DNA of 5,405 nucleotides from Chloroflexota bacterium (GTDB taxonomy: Bacteria > Chloroflexota > Dehalococcoidia > GIF9 > AB-539-J10), in NCBI GenBank assembly GCA_030670425.1, contig DAOVBS010000048.1:1-5405 (forward strand), given 5' to 3'. A program made the position numbers and the translations under genes. The stretch's first letter is position 1. Each line of letters opens with the position of its first letter. Under the pieces are notes generated by a model. The model worked only from the letters and a program-made list of their open reading frames with translations, did no database searches and was not told the DNA's origin. Below, in pieces: positions 1 through 4,555 of the stretch.

Positions 1-2
1 AG

Positions 3-41
3 GAATATCGAGAAGAGACAGCAGGTCTCGGAAGGAGCTGA
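3..41 (+). CDS. Possible C-terminal tail of an upstream gene (partial)
   Basis: The third reading frame is open from the left edge and ends in TGA at 39-41, encoding a tail EYREETAGLGRS. If real, its stop lies only 4 bases before the next ATG at 46, and the next gene's Shine-Dalgarno sequence sits inside it, a typical operon junction. Twelve codons are far too few to identify a family, and the other two forward frames are open here as well, so this rests only on the favourable spacing. Confidence 0.2.
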   Translation, partial: EYREETAGLGRS

Positions 42-45
42 GGGA

Positions 46-237
46 ATGCCCACGTACGAGTTTTGGTGTCCCAAGTGCAAGAAGGTATTCGAGGTGAAAA
101 GGCCTATAGCCGACTTCGATAAGCTAGCCGACTGCCCCGACTGCAACACGGGTGGACAGAGACTGGTCTCCAACTTCGCCTCGAAAATTGGCTACAACTT
201 GCAGATGCCGCAGCCACCGTTCAGAGAAAAGAAGTAA
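46..237 (+). CDS. FmdB-type zinc ribbon protein
   Basis: Small 63-residue protein of the FmdB/CxxC_CXXC_SSSS family. It opens with MPTYEFWCPKC, the usual family start (MPxYEYxCxxC), and carries two CxxC knuckles, C8/C11 and C30/C33, expected to bind one zinc ion. The tail (residues 50-63) is polar and proline-rich, probably disordered, as is common in the family. Family members are often labelled putative regulatory proteins after FmdB of methylotrophs, but no biochemical role is established, so zinc binding is the only safe functional statement. The start is supported by GGAAGGAG at 30-37, eight bases upstream. The next gene begins 43 bases after the stop on the same strand, so the two are probably co-transcribed. 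Cytoplasmic; no signal peptide or membrane segment. Confidence 0.9.
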   Translation: MPTYEFWCPKCKKVFEVKRPIADFDKLADCPDCNTGGQRLVSNFASKIGYNLQMPQPPFREKK

Positions 238-280
238 CCAAAACAGAGGGTAGAGGTCACTGGCATGGGAGGCGACTAAC

Positions 281-868
281 ATGGAGCTTTCACCCCTGGC
301 TAGGGAACGCTTGGCCAGGATTGGTGCCCTATCGGAAGAAGAAAGGGAGAGACTGAAACAGTCAGAGGACCTGGATTCTCTGCTTTCAGAATATTTCAGT
401 GGCGAGTTGGACACCGATGGGCTGTGGAAAAGGCTGAAAGGATTGAAGCAGCAGCGCGGTGAGTCTGTCCCCAGAGAGGTACAGGCGCGACTGGTAGATA
501 CGTTGCGTCTGCGAATGGGCCAAGAGGATTTCGAGCAGCGTCGGGACGCCATCCTGGCCATAGAGACAATGAAAGCCGAAGGAAAGTACAGCACTCTAGA
601 AGTAGCCCTCGACTCCATCGAAGCCGTCCGCAACAAATATCTGCAGGCGAAACAGCAGGCATACGAACAGCTGAAAGCGGGGCTGCAAAGCCAACTCCAG
701 GCAGCGGCTCAACAGGCAAAGGCACAGGGCATGGAGATCGACATGGGAGGTTCTCTGGACGCCAATGCCAGAAACAGCCCGCAATGGAAGGACTTCATCT
801 CCCAGCATGAGGAATCGAGCGAGGAGATGTTTGGCAGCTACATAGGAAGACTACGAGACGCGATATAG
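281..868 (+). CDS. Conserved-looking helical protein of unknown function
   Basis: A 195-residue protein that I do not recognise. It starts at ATG 281 with a strong Shine-Dalgarno GGGAGG (267-272), eight bases upstream. It is highly charged, contains no cysteine, and has no signal peptide or membrane segment, so it is probably cytoplasmic. Residues 1-60 are rich in Glu, Arg and Leu and look like short helices; residues 64-100 look like another helical segment. Residues about 112-150 form a long Gln/Ala/Lys-rich helix with coiled-coil character (repeated KQQ, QLQ, AAAQQAKAQ). A Gly-containing break near 150-165 is followed by an amphipathic C-terminal stretch with NSPQWKDF at about 165-172. The composition suggests an oligomeric scaffold or partner-binding protein rather than an enzyme; I see no catalytic motif. 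It follows the FmdB-type gene by 43 bases in the same direction, so a shared transcript is likely. The antisense open frames over it are shadows. Confidence 0.8.
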   Translation: MELSPLARERLARIGALSEEERERLKQSEDLDSLLSEYFSGELDTDGLWKRLKGLKQQRGESVPREVQARLVDTLRLRMGQEDFEQRRDAILAIETMKAEGKYSTLEVALDSIEAVRNKYLQAKQQAYEQLKAGLQSQLQAAAQQAKAQGMEIDMGGSLDANARNSPQWKDFISQHEESSEEMFGSYIGRLRDAI

Positions 869-975
869 ACAACCTGCCGCATCCTTGACAAGACAGTCCT
901 TGGCCATGAACCAGGCATCCTCGGCGAGACGAGTGTAGCCCTAACCCCCAAGACGTGTATTTCAGTGTTCTTGCC

Positions 976-1054
976 TGACCCTATTGACCATTATGACCAA
1001 GGCATGTATAATGGTTGCACTGATGCAATGGATCATCCTGGTCATCTCGGTCAT
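976..1054. promoter_or_regulatory. Mirror-image array of six TGACC half-sites (candidate operator)
   Basis: TGACC occurs at 976, 985 and 994, exactly 9 bp apart. The inverse, GGTCA, occurs at 1040 and 1049, with the one-mismatch form GATCA at 1031, again exactly 9 bp apart. The two triplets are symmetric about the point between 1014 and 1015: 976-980 pairs with 1049-1053, 985-989 with 1040-1044, and 994-998 with 1031-1035. The left triplet covers and precedes the -35 element; the right triplet lies in the transcribed leader and abuts the antitoxin ribosome binding site. Phd/YefM-type antitoxins normally autorepress by binding repeats over their own promoter, so this is the natural candidate for the autoregulatory operator. 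The binding protein is inferred, not shown. Confidence 0.5.
984..1012 (+). promoter_or_regulatory. Sigma-70-type promoter of the toxin-antitoxin pair
   Basis: TTGACC (984-989) as -35 and a perfect TATAAT (1007-1012) as -10 are separated by 17 bp, the optimal spacing. Transcription should begin near 1018-1020, giving a leader of about 45 bases before the antitoxin ATG at 1064. An 8-bp perfect inverted repeat, ACCATTAT (987-994) and ATAATGGT (1008-1015), overlaps the end of the -35 and covers the -10, as expected for a repressor-controlled promoter. The promoter's position also excludes the upstream GTG at 965 as the translation start. Confidence 0.75.
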
Positions 1055-1063
1055 GGAGGTAAC

Positions 1064-1327
1064 ATGCTTAAGAGGATATCGGCACAGAAGGCAAGGCAGA
1101 GCTTCGGTGAGTTAATGGACGAGGTGCGTCTCAGGGGAGACAGGTACATCGTTCAAAGAGGAAACCGACCAGTGGTGGCTGTTATACCTGTAGAAGAGTA
1201 TGTCGCCTGGGAGAAAGCCAGGGAGAGGCTCTACGAGAAAATCGTGCAGATGAGAAAAAGAAACCAAGGTATCAAGTCAGAGAGACTGGAAAGTGAGATC
1301 CGGGAGGCGGTAGAGGCAACAAGATAG
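1064..1327 (+). CDS. Phd/YefM-family antitoxin
   Basis: An 87-residue type II antitoxin. Residues 4-49 (RISAQKARQSFGELMDEV, then YIVQRGNRPVVAVIPVEEY) match the Phd/YefM DNA-binding fold: a short strand, the helix with the (A/R)xxFGEL pattern, and the paired strands ending in a VAVIPxEEY motif. Residues about 50-85 form a charged helical tail that would wrap and neutralise the toxin. I chose ATG 1064 because GGAGG (1055-1059) lies just upstream, the family fold begins here, and the longer reading from GTG 965 would have to be translated from upstream of its own -10 box and would add an unrelated His/Asp-rich leader. The PIN-domain toxin follows on the same strand. Likely autoregulated together with the toxin through the repeats at 976-1054. 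The assignment to the family is firm; the identity of the toxin partner rests on adjacency. Confidence 0.9.
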   Translation: MLKRISAQKARQSFGELMDEVRLRGDRYIVQRGNRPVVAVIPVEEYVAWEKARERLYEKIVQMRKRNQGIKSERLESEIREAVEATR

Positions 1328-1349
1328 CCTTCACCATGTGGATACTCTC

Positions 1350-1778
1350 ATGCTCAAAGTCGTCCTTGACACCCACGTATTCGTCAGCGCTCTGATAAAT
1401 CCTCACGGCAAGTCGGCTCGAATCTTCGACCACATTCTCAAGAACGGGGTCCGCCTTTTCACCTCACCAGCCGTAGTGGAAGAGCAAGAGCGGGCCCTAC
1501 GCCATCCGAAGCTGGCGAAAAGGCATGGACTGAAGGGAGAGGAGTTGGGTGAGTTCATTGCCGATCTGCCGGTCATCACTTCACTGATCGAGGAGAAGAA
1601 GACGCTCGAGGTGATGAAAGCACACCGGTGGCACGACAAATACTTATCCTGTGCTGCCACTGGGCGCGCAGACTTCATCGTCTCCGCAGACAGCTCCCTG
1701 CTGCAACTGCGGGAGTATGAAGGAACTAAGATCACCACTCCTGACGAACTGGCGGAGCTGTTTGAGAATGAGTGGTGA
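1350..1778 (+). CDS. PIN-domain toxin (COG1569-like), probable ribonuclease
   Basis: A 142-residue PIN-domain protein resembling the putative toxin-antitoxin toxin component of the PIN family (COG1569). The opening MLKVVLDTHVFVSALI is the first acidic motif (D7). SPAVVEEQERAL (39-50) supplies the second acidic position (E44 or E45). HDKYLSCA (D96) and ADFIVSADSSLL (D114) supply the third and fourth. PIN toxins cleave RNA with Mg2+ or Mn2+ held by these residues. Two departures from the usual family pattern are visible: LDTH instead of LDTN, and a single Asp at 96 where relatives often have a run such as DxDDKFL. ATG 1350 is preferred because the fold starts there; GTG 1338 would add four residues. 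Neither has a good Shine-Dalgarno sequence, which would keep toxin synthesis below that of the antitoxin. It ends 9 bp before the stop of the convergent kinase gene. Confidence 0.88.
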   Translation: MLKVVLDTHVFVSALINPHGKSARIFDHILKNGVRLFTSPAVVEEQERALRHPKLAKRHGLKGEELGEFIADLPVITSLIEEKKTLEVMKAHRWHDKYLSCAATGRADFIVSADSSLLQLREYEGTKITTPDELAELFENEW

Positions 1779-1787
1779 CTGTGTGGT

Positions 1788-2771
1788 CTATCTGCTTATG
1801 CGCGTGCCAGCACCTTTGACCTGAGCTTCAAGCTCTTCCAAAGTTGTCCAGTTGATGTCTCCAGGAGTTGAGTGCTGCAATGCCGCATAGGCATTTCCGT
1901 ACTTCAACCCCTTCTCCACACCTTCAGTGATATAGCCATACATGAACCCGCCCGAAAAGGAATCACCCGCTCCAAGCCGATCGATTATCTCCACGTCATA
2001 CGTTTTGTCTTCATATATCCTGCCCCCCGAGTAGACGATGGCCGTCCAGCGGTTCCTCAAAACAGACAGGTCTTCTCGTATTGTGATACACACCACCTCG
2101 AAATTGAACTGCTCCGCCAGCCTCTTCGCAACTTCCTCGTAGCTGTCAGCCCTGATACCCAGTACTTTCGCCGTGTCTTCCTCAGTGGAGATGAGAATAT
2201 CCACGTACTCCATCAGCGGCTTCATGCATCTCCCGGCCTCCACCCCTGTCCAGAGCCTTGATCGGTAGTTGAGGTCACAGGCAACCTTGCAGCCAACTTT
2301 TTTCGCTGTCTTCAGCGCGTCAGCCGTGACCTGGGCTGCACTGACACTCAACGCCGGCGTAATACCACTGACATAGAACCACTTGGCCTGGCGCAAGAGC
2401 TCGTCCCAGTTCACCTCTCCAGTCTGTATCTGGCTTATGGCAGAGTGTGCTCTGTCATAGGTAACCTTGCTCGCCCTTGGCGACGCCCCAAACTCGAGGA
2501 AATAAAGCCCAACTCGGTCGCCGCTTGCCCATATGATATGGGAGGTATCTACTCCTTGTTCCCTCGCTTTGTTCCTAATCAACGCCCCCAGTGCATTGTC
2601 CGTAAGCCGTGAGACCCAGGCTACTTTCAATCCCAACCTGCTGAGGTTGCAGGCCACACTCATCTCCGCGCCACCGGCATTCACCTCCAGGATGTTCGCC
2701 TGCTCCAGCCTGCGGTAGTTGGGTGGCGATAGTCTCACCATTGTCTCGCCGAATGCCACAAGGTCATACAT
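1788..2771 (-). CDS. kdgK: 2-keto-3-deoxygluconate kinase (PfkB family)
   Basis: A 327-residue PfkB/ribokinase-family sugar kinase that should phosphorylate 2-keto-3-deoxygluconate to KDPG with ATP in the cytoplasm. Diagnostic stretches are MYDLVAFGETMVRLSP (1-16), the sugar-binding NAGGAEMSVACNLSRLG (31-47), VGLYFLEFGASPR near 87-99, FYVSGITPALS (132-142), CDLNYRSRLW (165-174), and the ATP/anion-hole motif DRLGAGDSFSGG (264-275) with catalytic base D270. The C-terminal HSTPGDINW is typical of KDG kinases. One variation: relatives usually carry an Asn-Glu-Glu motif where this has STEED (195-199). ATG 2771 is chosen because GAGG lies at a good distance upstream and the fold begins there; ATG 2795 would add eight residues with a badly spaced ribosome site. 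It lies just downstream of the KDPG aldolase, which uses its product. A related keto-deoxy sugar acid such as 2-keto-3-deoxygalactonate cannot be excluded as substrate. Confidence 0.9.
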   Translation of the reverse strand: MYDLVAFGETMVRLSPPNYRRLEQANILEVNAGGAEMSVACNLSRLGLKVAWVSRLTDNALGALIRNKAREQGVDTSHIIWASGDRVGLYFLEFGASPRASKVTYDRAHSAISQIQTGEVNWDELLRQAKWFYVSGITPALSVSAAQVTADALKTAKKVGCKVACDLNYRSRLWTGVEAGRCMKPLMEYVDILISTEEDTAKVLGIRADSYEEVAKRLAEQFNFEVVCITIREDLSVLRNRWTAIVYSGGRIYEDKTYDVEIIDRLGAGDSFSGGFMYGYITEGVEKGLKYGNAYAALQHSTPGDINWTTLEELEAQVKGAGTRISR

Positions 2772-2797
2772 CTCGTTGCCCTCTCTGCTTCTCATCC

Positions 2798-3448
2798 TTA
2801 CCCAGTCCTTCCCACCTTCACCGCCTCGATGAACTTCCTGGCATTCTCCGTAATCACCTCATACCTCTTCTCGCTGAGTGCCTTCTTGTCCACCAGCGCT
2901 GTAGCAACCGACACCGCCACAGCACCCGCCCTGATGAAATCTGGCGTGTTCTCCAGGGTTACACCGCCAGTGGGGGTCAGCCTTATCTGTGGCAGAGGAC
3001 CTCTAATGTCTCTCAAGTACTTTGGGCCGACCGCTCCAGCGGGAAACACCTTGACTATGTCAGCCCCCGCTTCCCACGCGGTCAGTATCTCAGTAGGGGT
3101 GAAGGTGCCCGGTATGACCACCTTACCGTACCGGTGGCAGACCTCTATTACCCTCAAATTCAGAGTTGGTGTGACAATGAACTCCGCGCCGGCAAGTATC
3201 ACAGCCCGCGCCGTTTCCGGATCTAGCACCGTCCCAGCACCCACAAGCACTTCATCGCCCACAGCTTCCCTGAACTCCCTGATAACGTCGATGGCGCCGG
3301 GGACAGTCATCGTTACCTCAATGGGCTTGACGCCACCTTTGGCTATGGCGCCGCATACCTCTATGGCCTCCCGTGCAGTGCCAACTCTCACTATCGCCAC
3401 AACACCGCCATCGATGATGTCCTGCAGGTTTCTTTCCTTATCGTCCAT
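2798..3448 (-). CDS. eda: KDPG/KHG aldolase (2-dehydro-3-deoxyphosphogluconate aldolase)
   Basis: A 216-residue class I aldolase of the Eda family, a cytoplasmic TIM-barrel enzyme that splits KDPG into pyruvate and glyceraldehyde-3-phosphate. Visible motifs: GVVAIVR (15-21), IEVTMTVPGA (43-52) with the general acid/base E44, GAGTVLDPETA (70-80), AGAEFIVTP (86-94), PGTFTPTEI (113-121), IVKVFPA (131-137) with the Schiff-base lysine K133, and LTPTGGV (157-163) for phosphate binding. T48 stands where the E. coli enzyme has Arg49; this Thr is also found in the T. maritima type, so it marks a subgroup rather than a defect. The length is normal. The start is supported by GGGAGG (complement of 3455-3460), six bases upstream. 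The kinase gene follows after 26 bases, or 2 if its earlier ATG is used, so the two enzymes form a kinase-aldolase unit. 4-hydroxy-2-oxoglutarate is a possible second substrate. Confidence 0.93.
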   Translation of the reverse strand: MDDKERNLQDIIDGGVVAIVRVGTAREAIEVCGAIAKGGVKPIEVTMTVPGAIDVIREFREAVGDEVLVGAGTVLDPETARAVILAGAEFIVTPTLNLRVIEVCHRYGKVVIPGTFTPTEILTAWEAGADIVKVFPAGAVGPKYLRDIRGPLPQIRLTPTGGVTLENTPDFIRAGAVAVSVATALVDKKALSEKRYEVITENARKFIEAVKVGRTG

Positions 3449-3463
3449 GTCTAGCCTCCCAAT

Positions 3464-3529
3464 TCAGATTCTGGCTAACACTCCTGCAAATACTCCACAG
3501 AAGAACGTAGCCAGTAGCATTGGGTCCAT
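3464..3529 (-). CDS. Possible 21-residue hydrophobic micro-protein
   Basis: A short open frame fills the gap between the downstream cupin and the aldolase. It runs from ATG (complement of 3527-3529) to TGA (complement of 3464-3466). The product begins MDPMLLATFFCGVFAGV and ends LARI: an almost uninterrupted hydrophobic stretch long enough for one membrane helix, closing with Arg-Ile. The ATG lies 23 bases after the cupin stop and the TGA lies 15 bases before the aldolase ATG, so it fits the operon exactly. An in-frame TGA three codons upstream shows it is not an extension of the cupin. The ribosome site is weak (GAACGAGA just upstream). It could be a real single-span peptide, a leader ORF coupling translation to the aldolase, or the remnant N-terminus of a lost membrane protein. 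The fold-like composition is seen; translation is inferred. Confidence 0.35.
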   Translation of the reverse strand: MDPMLLATFFCGVFAGVLARI

Positions 3530-3552
3530 TCTCGTTCAACTACATAGGCGTG

Positions 3553-3948
3553 CTACTGGGCAGACAAGACTCTCCTCAGCTTCTCCACGAAATCCTGTCT
3601 TGGCGGAGAGAAAATGTCCATGATCTGGCAGCCTTCTTCAGAGCTATAGGCTCCATGCTCTGTGTTTGAAGGTATGATGATGACATCGCCCTTCTTCATA
3701 GGATACAGCTTCCCTTCAAGTATAAAGTCGCACTCACCATCCACGACTACCATGATCTGTTCATGTTCGTGGTGGTGAACCGCAGCGCAGATACTTGGGG
3801 CCAGGGTAACAAACGTAACCGTAATCCTCTCCGCAGACACAATGTGAGCCTTCGCCCCGGGACCCAGTTCCACAACAGGAACATCGGCGTAGTGGGTGAC
3901 TCGCTTGCTGAATTCCTCCTGGCTGGCATATGGCTCTTTCTTTTCCAA
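3553..3948 (-). CDS. KdgF-like cupin, downstream copy (TTG start)
   Basis: A 131-residue single-domain cupin. The metal-binding motif is HHHEHEQ (58-64), with H58, H60 and E63 or Q64, and H98 in GDVIIIPSNTEHG completes the site. The C-terminal DIFSPPRQDF (111-120) matches the DxFxPxRxDF signature of KdgF, the enzyme that opens 4,5-unsaturated monouronates from pectin or alginate; D111, F113 and R117 have the spacing of residues reported as essential in Yersinia KdgF, as I recall. Downstream KDPG aldolase and KDG kinase genes support this role. The start codon is TTG, aligned with the ATG of the upstream paralogue and preceded by AAAGGAGGG (complement of 3958-3966), nine bases away. The two cupins are about 65% identical by hand count. 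Many uncharacterised cupins have a similar tail, so the enzyme call is less certain than the fold. Confidence 0.88.
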   Translation of the reverse strand: MEKKEPYASQEEFSKRVTHYADVPVVELGPGAKAHIVSAERITVTFVTLAPSICAAVHHHEHEQIMVVVDGECDFILEGKLYPMKKGDVIIIPSNTEHGAYSSEEGCQIMDIFSPPRQDFVEKLRRVLSAQ

Positions 3949-3974
3949 CTGAGTTAGCCCTCCTTTACTATACT

Positions 3975-3991
3975 AGTGTGCTGGTCACACT
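3975..3991. repeat. Short perfect palindrome upstream of the downstream cupin
   Basis: AGTGTG (3975-3980) and CACACT (3986-3991) form a perfect 6-bp inverted repeat around CTGGT, eight bases upstream of the downstream cupin's ribosome binding site. It may be a regulator site or a small mRNA hairpin separating the two cupin genes. It is not followed by a T-run on the transcribed strand, so it is not an intrinsic terminator. The rest of the 87-base gap between the cupins holds nothing else I can support. Confidence 0.35.
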
Positions 3992-4035
3992 CGATTTGCA
4001 CGACCGAACTGAGTGCAGCAATAATGCTCAGCCTC

Positions 4036-4428
4036 TTAGGAAGACAGAGCCTTCCGTAGCTTGGCCACAAGGTCCTCTCGAGGAGGAGAAAAGATGTCGA
4101 TAGCCTTGCAGCCTGCCTCGGGAATATATCCGCCGTGTTCTATGTTAGAGGGTAGGATGATAACGTCACCTTTCTTGAGGTGATATAGCTTCCCCTCAAC
4201 TATTTCGTCCTGCTCACCATCTATGACTACCATCATCTGCTCTGATTCGTGACGGTGTGGAGGGAAATATGCATTGGGCTTCTGGGTGAGAAAACTGACC
4301 GTGATATTCTGGGAAGACACGATGTGGCTGTTTGAACCGGGAACCAGCTCTACAGCAGGCACATCGGCGTAATGGATAACTCGCCTGTTGAATTCCTCCT
4401 GGCTGGCATAGGGCTCCTTCTTTTCCAT
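4036..4428 (-). CDS. KdgF-like cupin, promoter-proximal copy
   Basis: A 130-residue single-domain cupin and first gene of the minus-strand operon. Metal ligands are expected at H58, H60 and E63 or Q64 (HRHESEQ, 58-64), plus H98 in GDVIILPSNIEHG. The tail DIFSPPREDL (111-120) carries the KdgF-type D111/F113/R117 pattern. The likely role is conversion of 4,5-unsaturated monouronate to its linear keto form, feeding the route to KDG that the downstream kinase and aldolase complete. ATG 4428 is chosen because it aligns with the paralogue's start and has an excellent AAAGGAGG (complement of 4437-4444), eight bases upstream. The frame stays open to an ATG at 4581, but that extension crosses the operon promoter and the start of the divergent mtnP gene and has no cupin character. 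The paralogues differ most around residues 52-59, beside the metal site, which could mean different substrates. Confidence 0.9.
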   Translation of the reverse strand: MEKKEPYASQEEFNRRVIHYADVPAVELVPGSNSHIVSSQNITVSFLTQKPNAYFPPHRHESEQMMVVIDGEQDEIVEGKLYHLKKGDVIILPSNIEHGGYIPEAGCKAIDIFSPPREDLVAKLRKALSS

Positions 4429-4450
4429 CTGATTCGCCTCCTTTGCCCAG

Positions 4451-4479
4451 ATTATAGCATTCAGGGAATGGACAGGAAA
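4451..4479 (-). promoter_or_regulatory. Extended -10 promoter of the cupin-eda-kdgK operon
   Basis: On the minus strand TGC-TATAAT (complement of 4451-4459) is a perfect -10 with the TGn extension. The -35 is poor (TTTCCT, complement of 4474-4479, 17-bp spacer), which an extended -10 can tolerate. Transcription should start near 4443-4444, where the ribosome site AAAGGAGG begins, giving a leader of only about 16 bases. No operator-like repeat is obvious next to it. Confidence 0.5.
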
Positions 4480-4515
4480 CGTCAAATCAAGCTCATATAG
4501 GCCTTTCCTTTCTAG

Positions 4516-4521
4516 TATAAT
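4516..4521 (+). promoter_or_regulatory. Possible -10 box of mtnP
   Basis: A perfect TATAAT on the plus strand lies 34 bases before the mtnP ATG, so a transcript would have a leader of about 28 bases. No acceptable -35 is seen 16-18 bp upstream (sequence around 4492-4498 is TCATAT-like) and there is no TGn extension, so this may be a weak or activator-dependent promoter, or chance. It shares the 127-bp divergent gap with the promoter of the cupin operon. Confidence 0.3.
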
Positions 4522-4555
4522 CATCTGTGCTATCAAAGGTATAGAGGAGTAGCCA

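Noticed and set aside
124..808. Several minus-strand open frames over the FmdB-type and 195-residue genes
   Set aside because: They overlap each other and two genes with strong ribosome sites; products are Ser/Arg/Cys-rich shadows.
885..913. TTGACA at 885-890 as a promoter -35
   Set aside because: No -10-like sequence lies 16-18 bp downstream, so it is probably a chance match.
1779..1787. Terminator between the convergent toxin and kinase genes
   Set aside because: The gap is only 9 bp with no hairpin or T-run; transcripts probably overlap here.
2723..3226. 167-codon plus-strand open frame across the kinase/aldolase junction
   Set aside because: Lies antisense to two well-supported genes, shows no domain, and has no meaningful ribosome site.
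2829..3623. 264-codon plus-strand open frame antisense to the aldolase gene
   Set aside because: It mirrors a certain eda-like gene, its product is low-complexity Ser/Thr/Pro/Ala-rich, and it has no recognisable fold; a codon-bias shadow.
3967..3972. TATAGT on the minus strand as a private promoter for the downstream cupin
   Set aside because: It directly abuts the ribosome site, so transcription would begin inside or after it; no -35 is visible.
4012..4034. Weak inverted repeat CTGAG...CTCAG between the cupins as an intrinsic terminator
   Set aside because: Stem of about five pairs with a bulge and no T-run on the transcribed strand.
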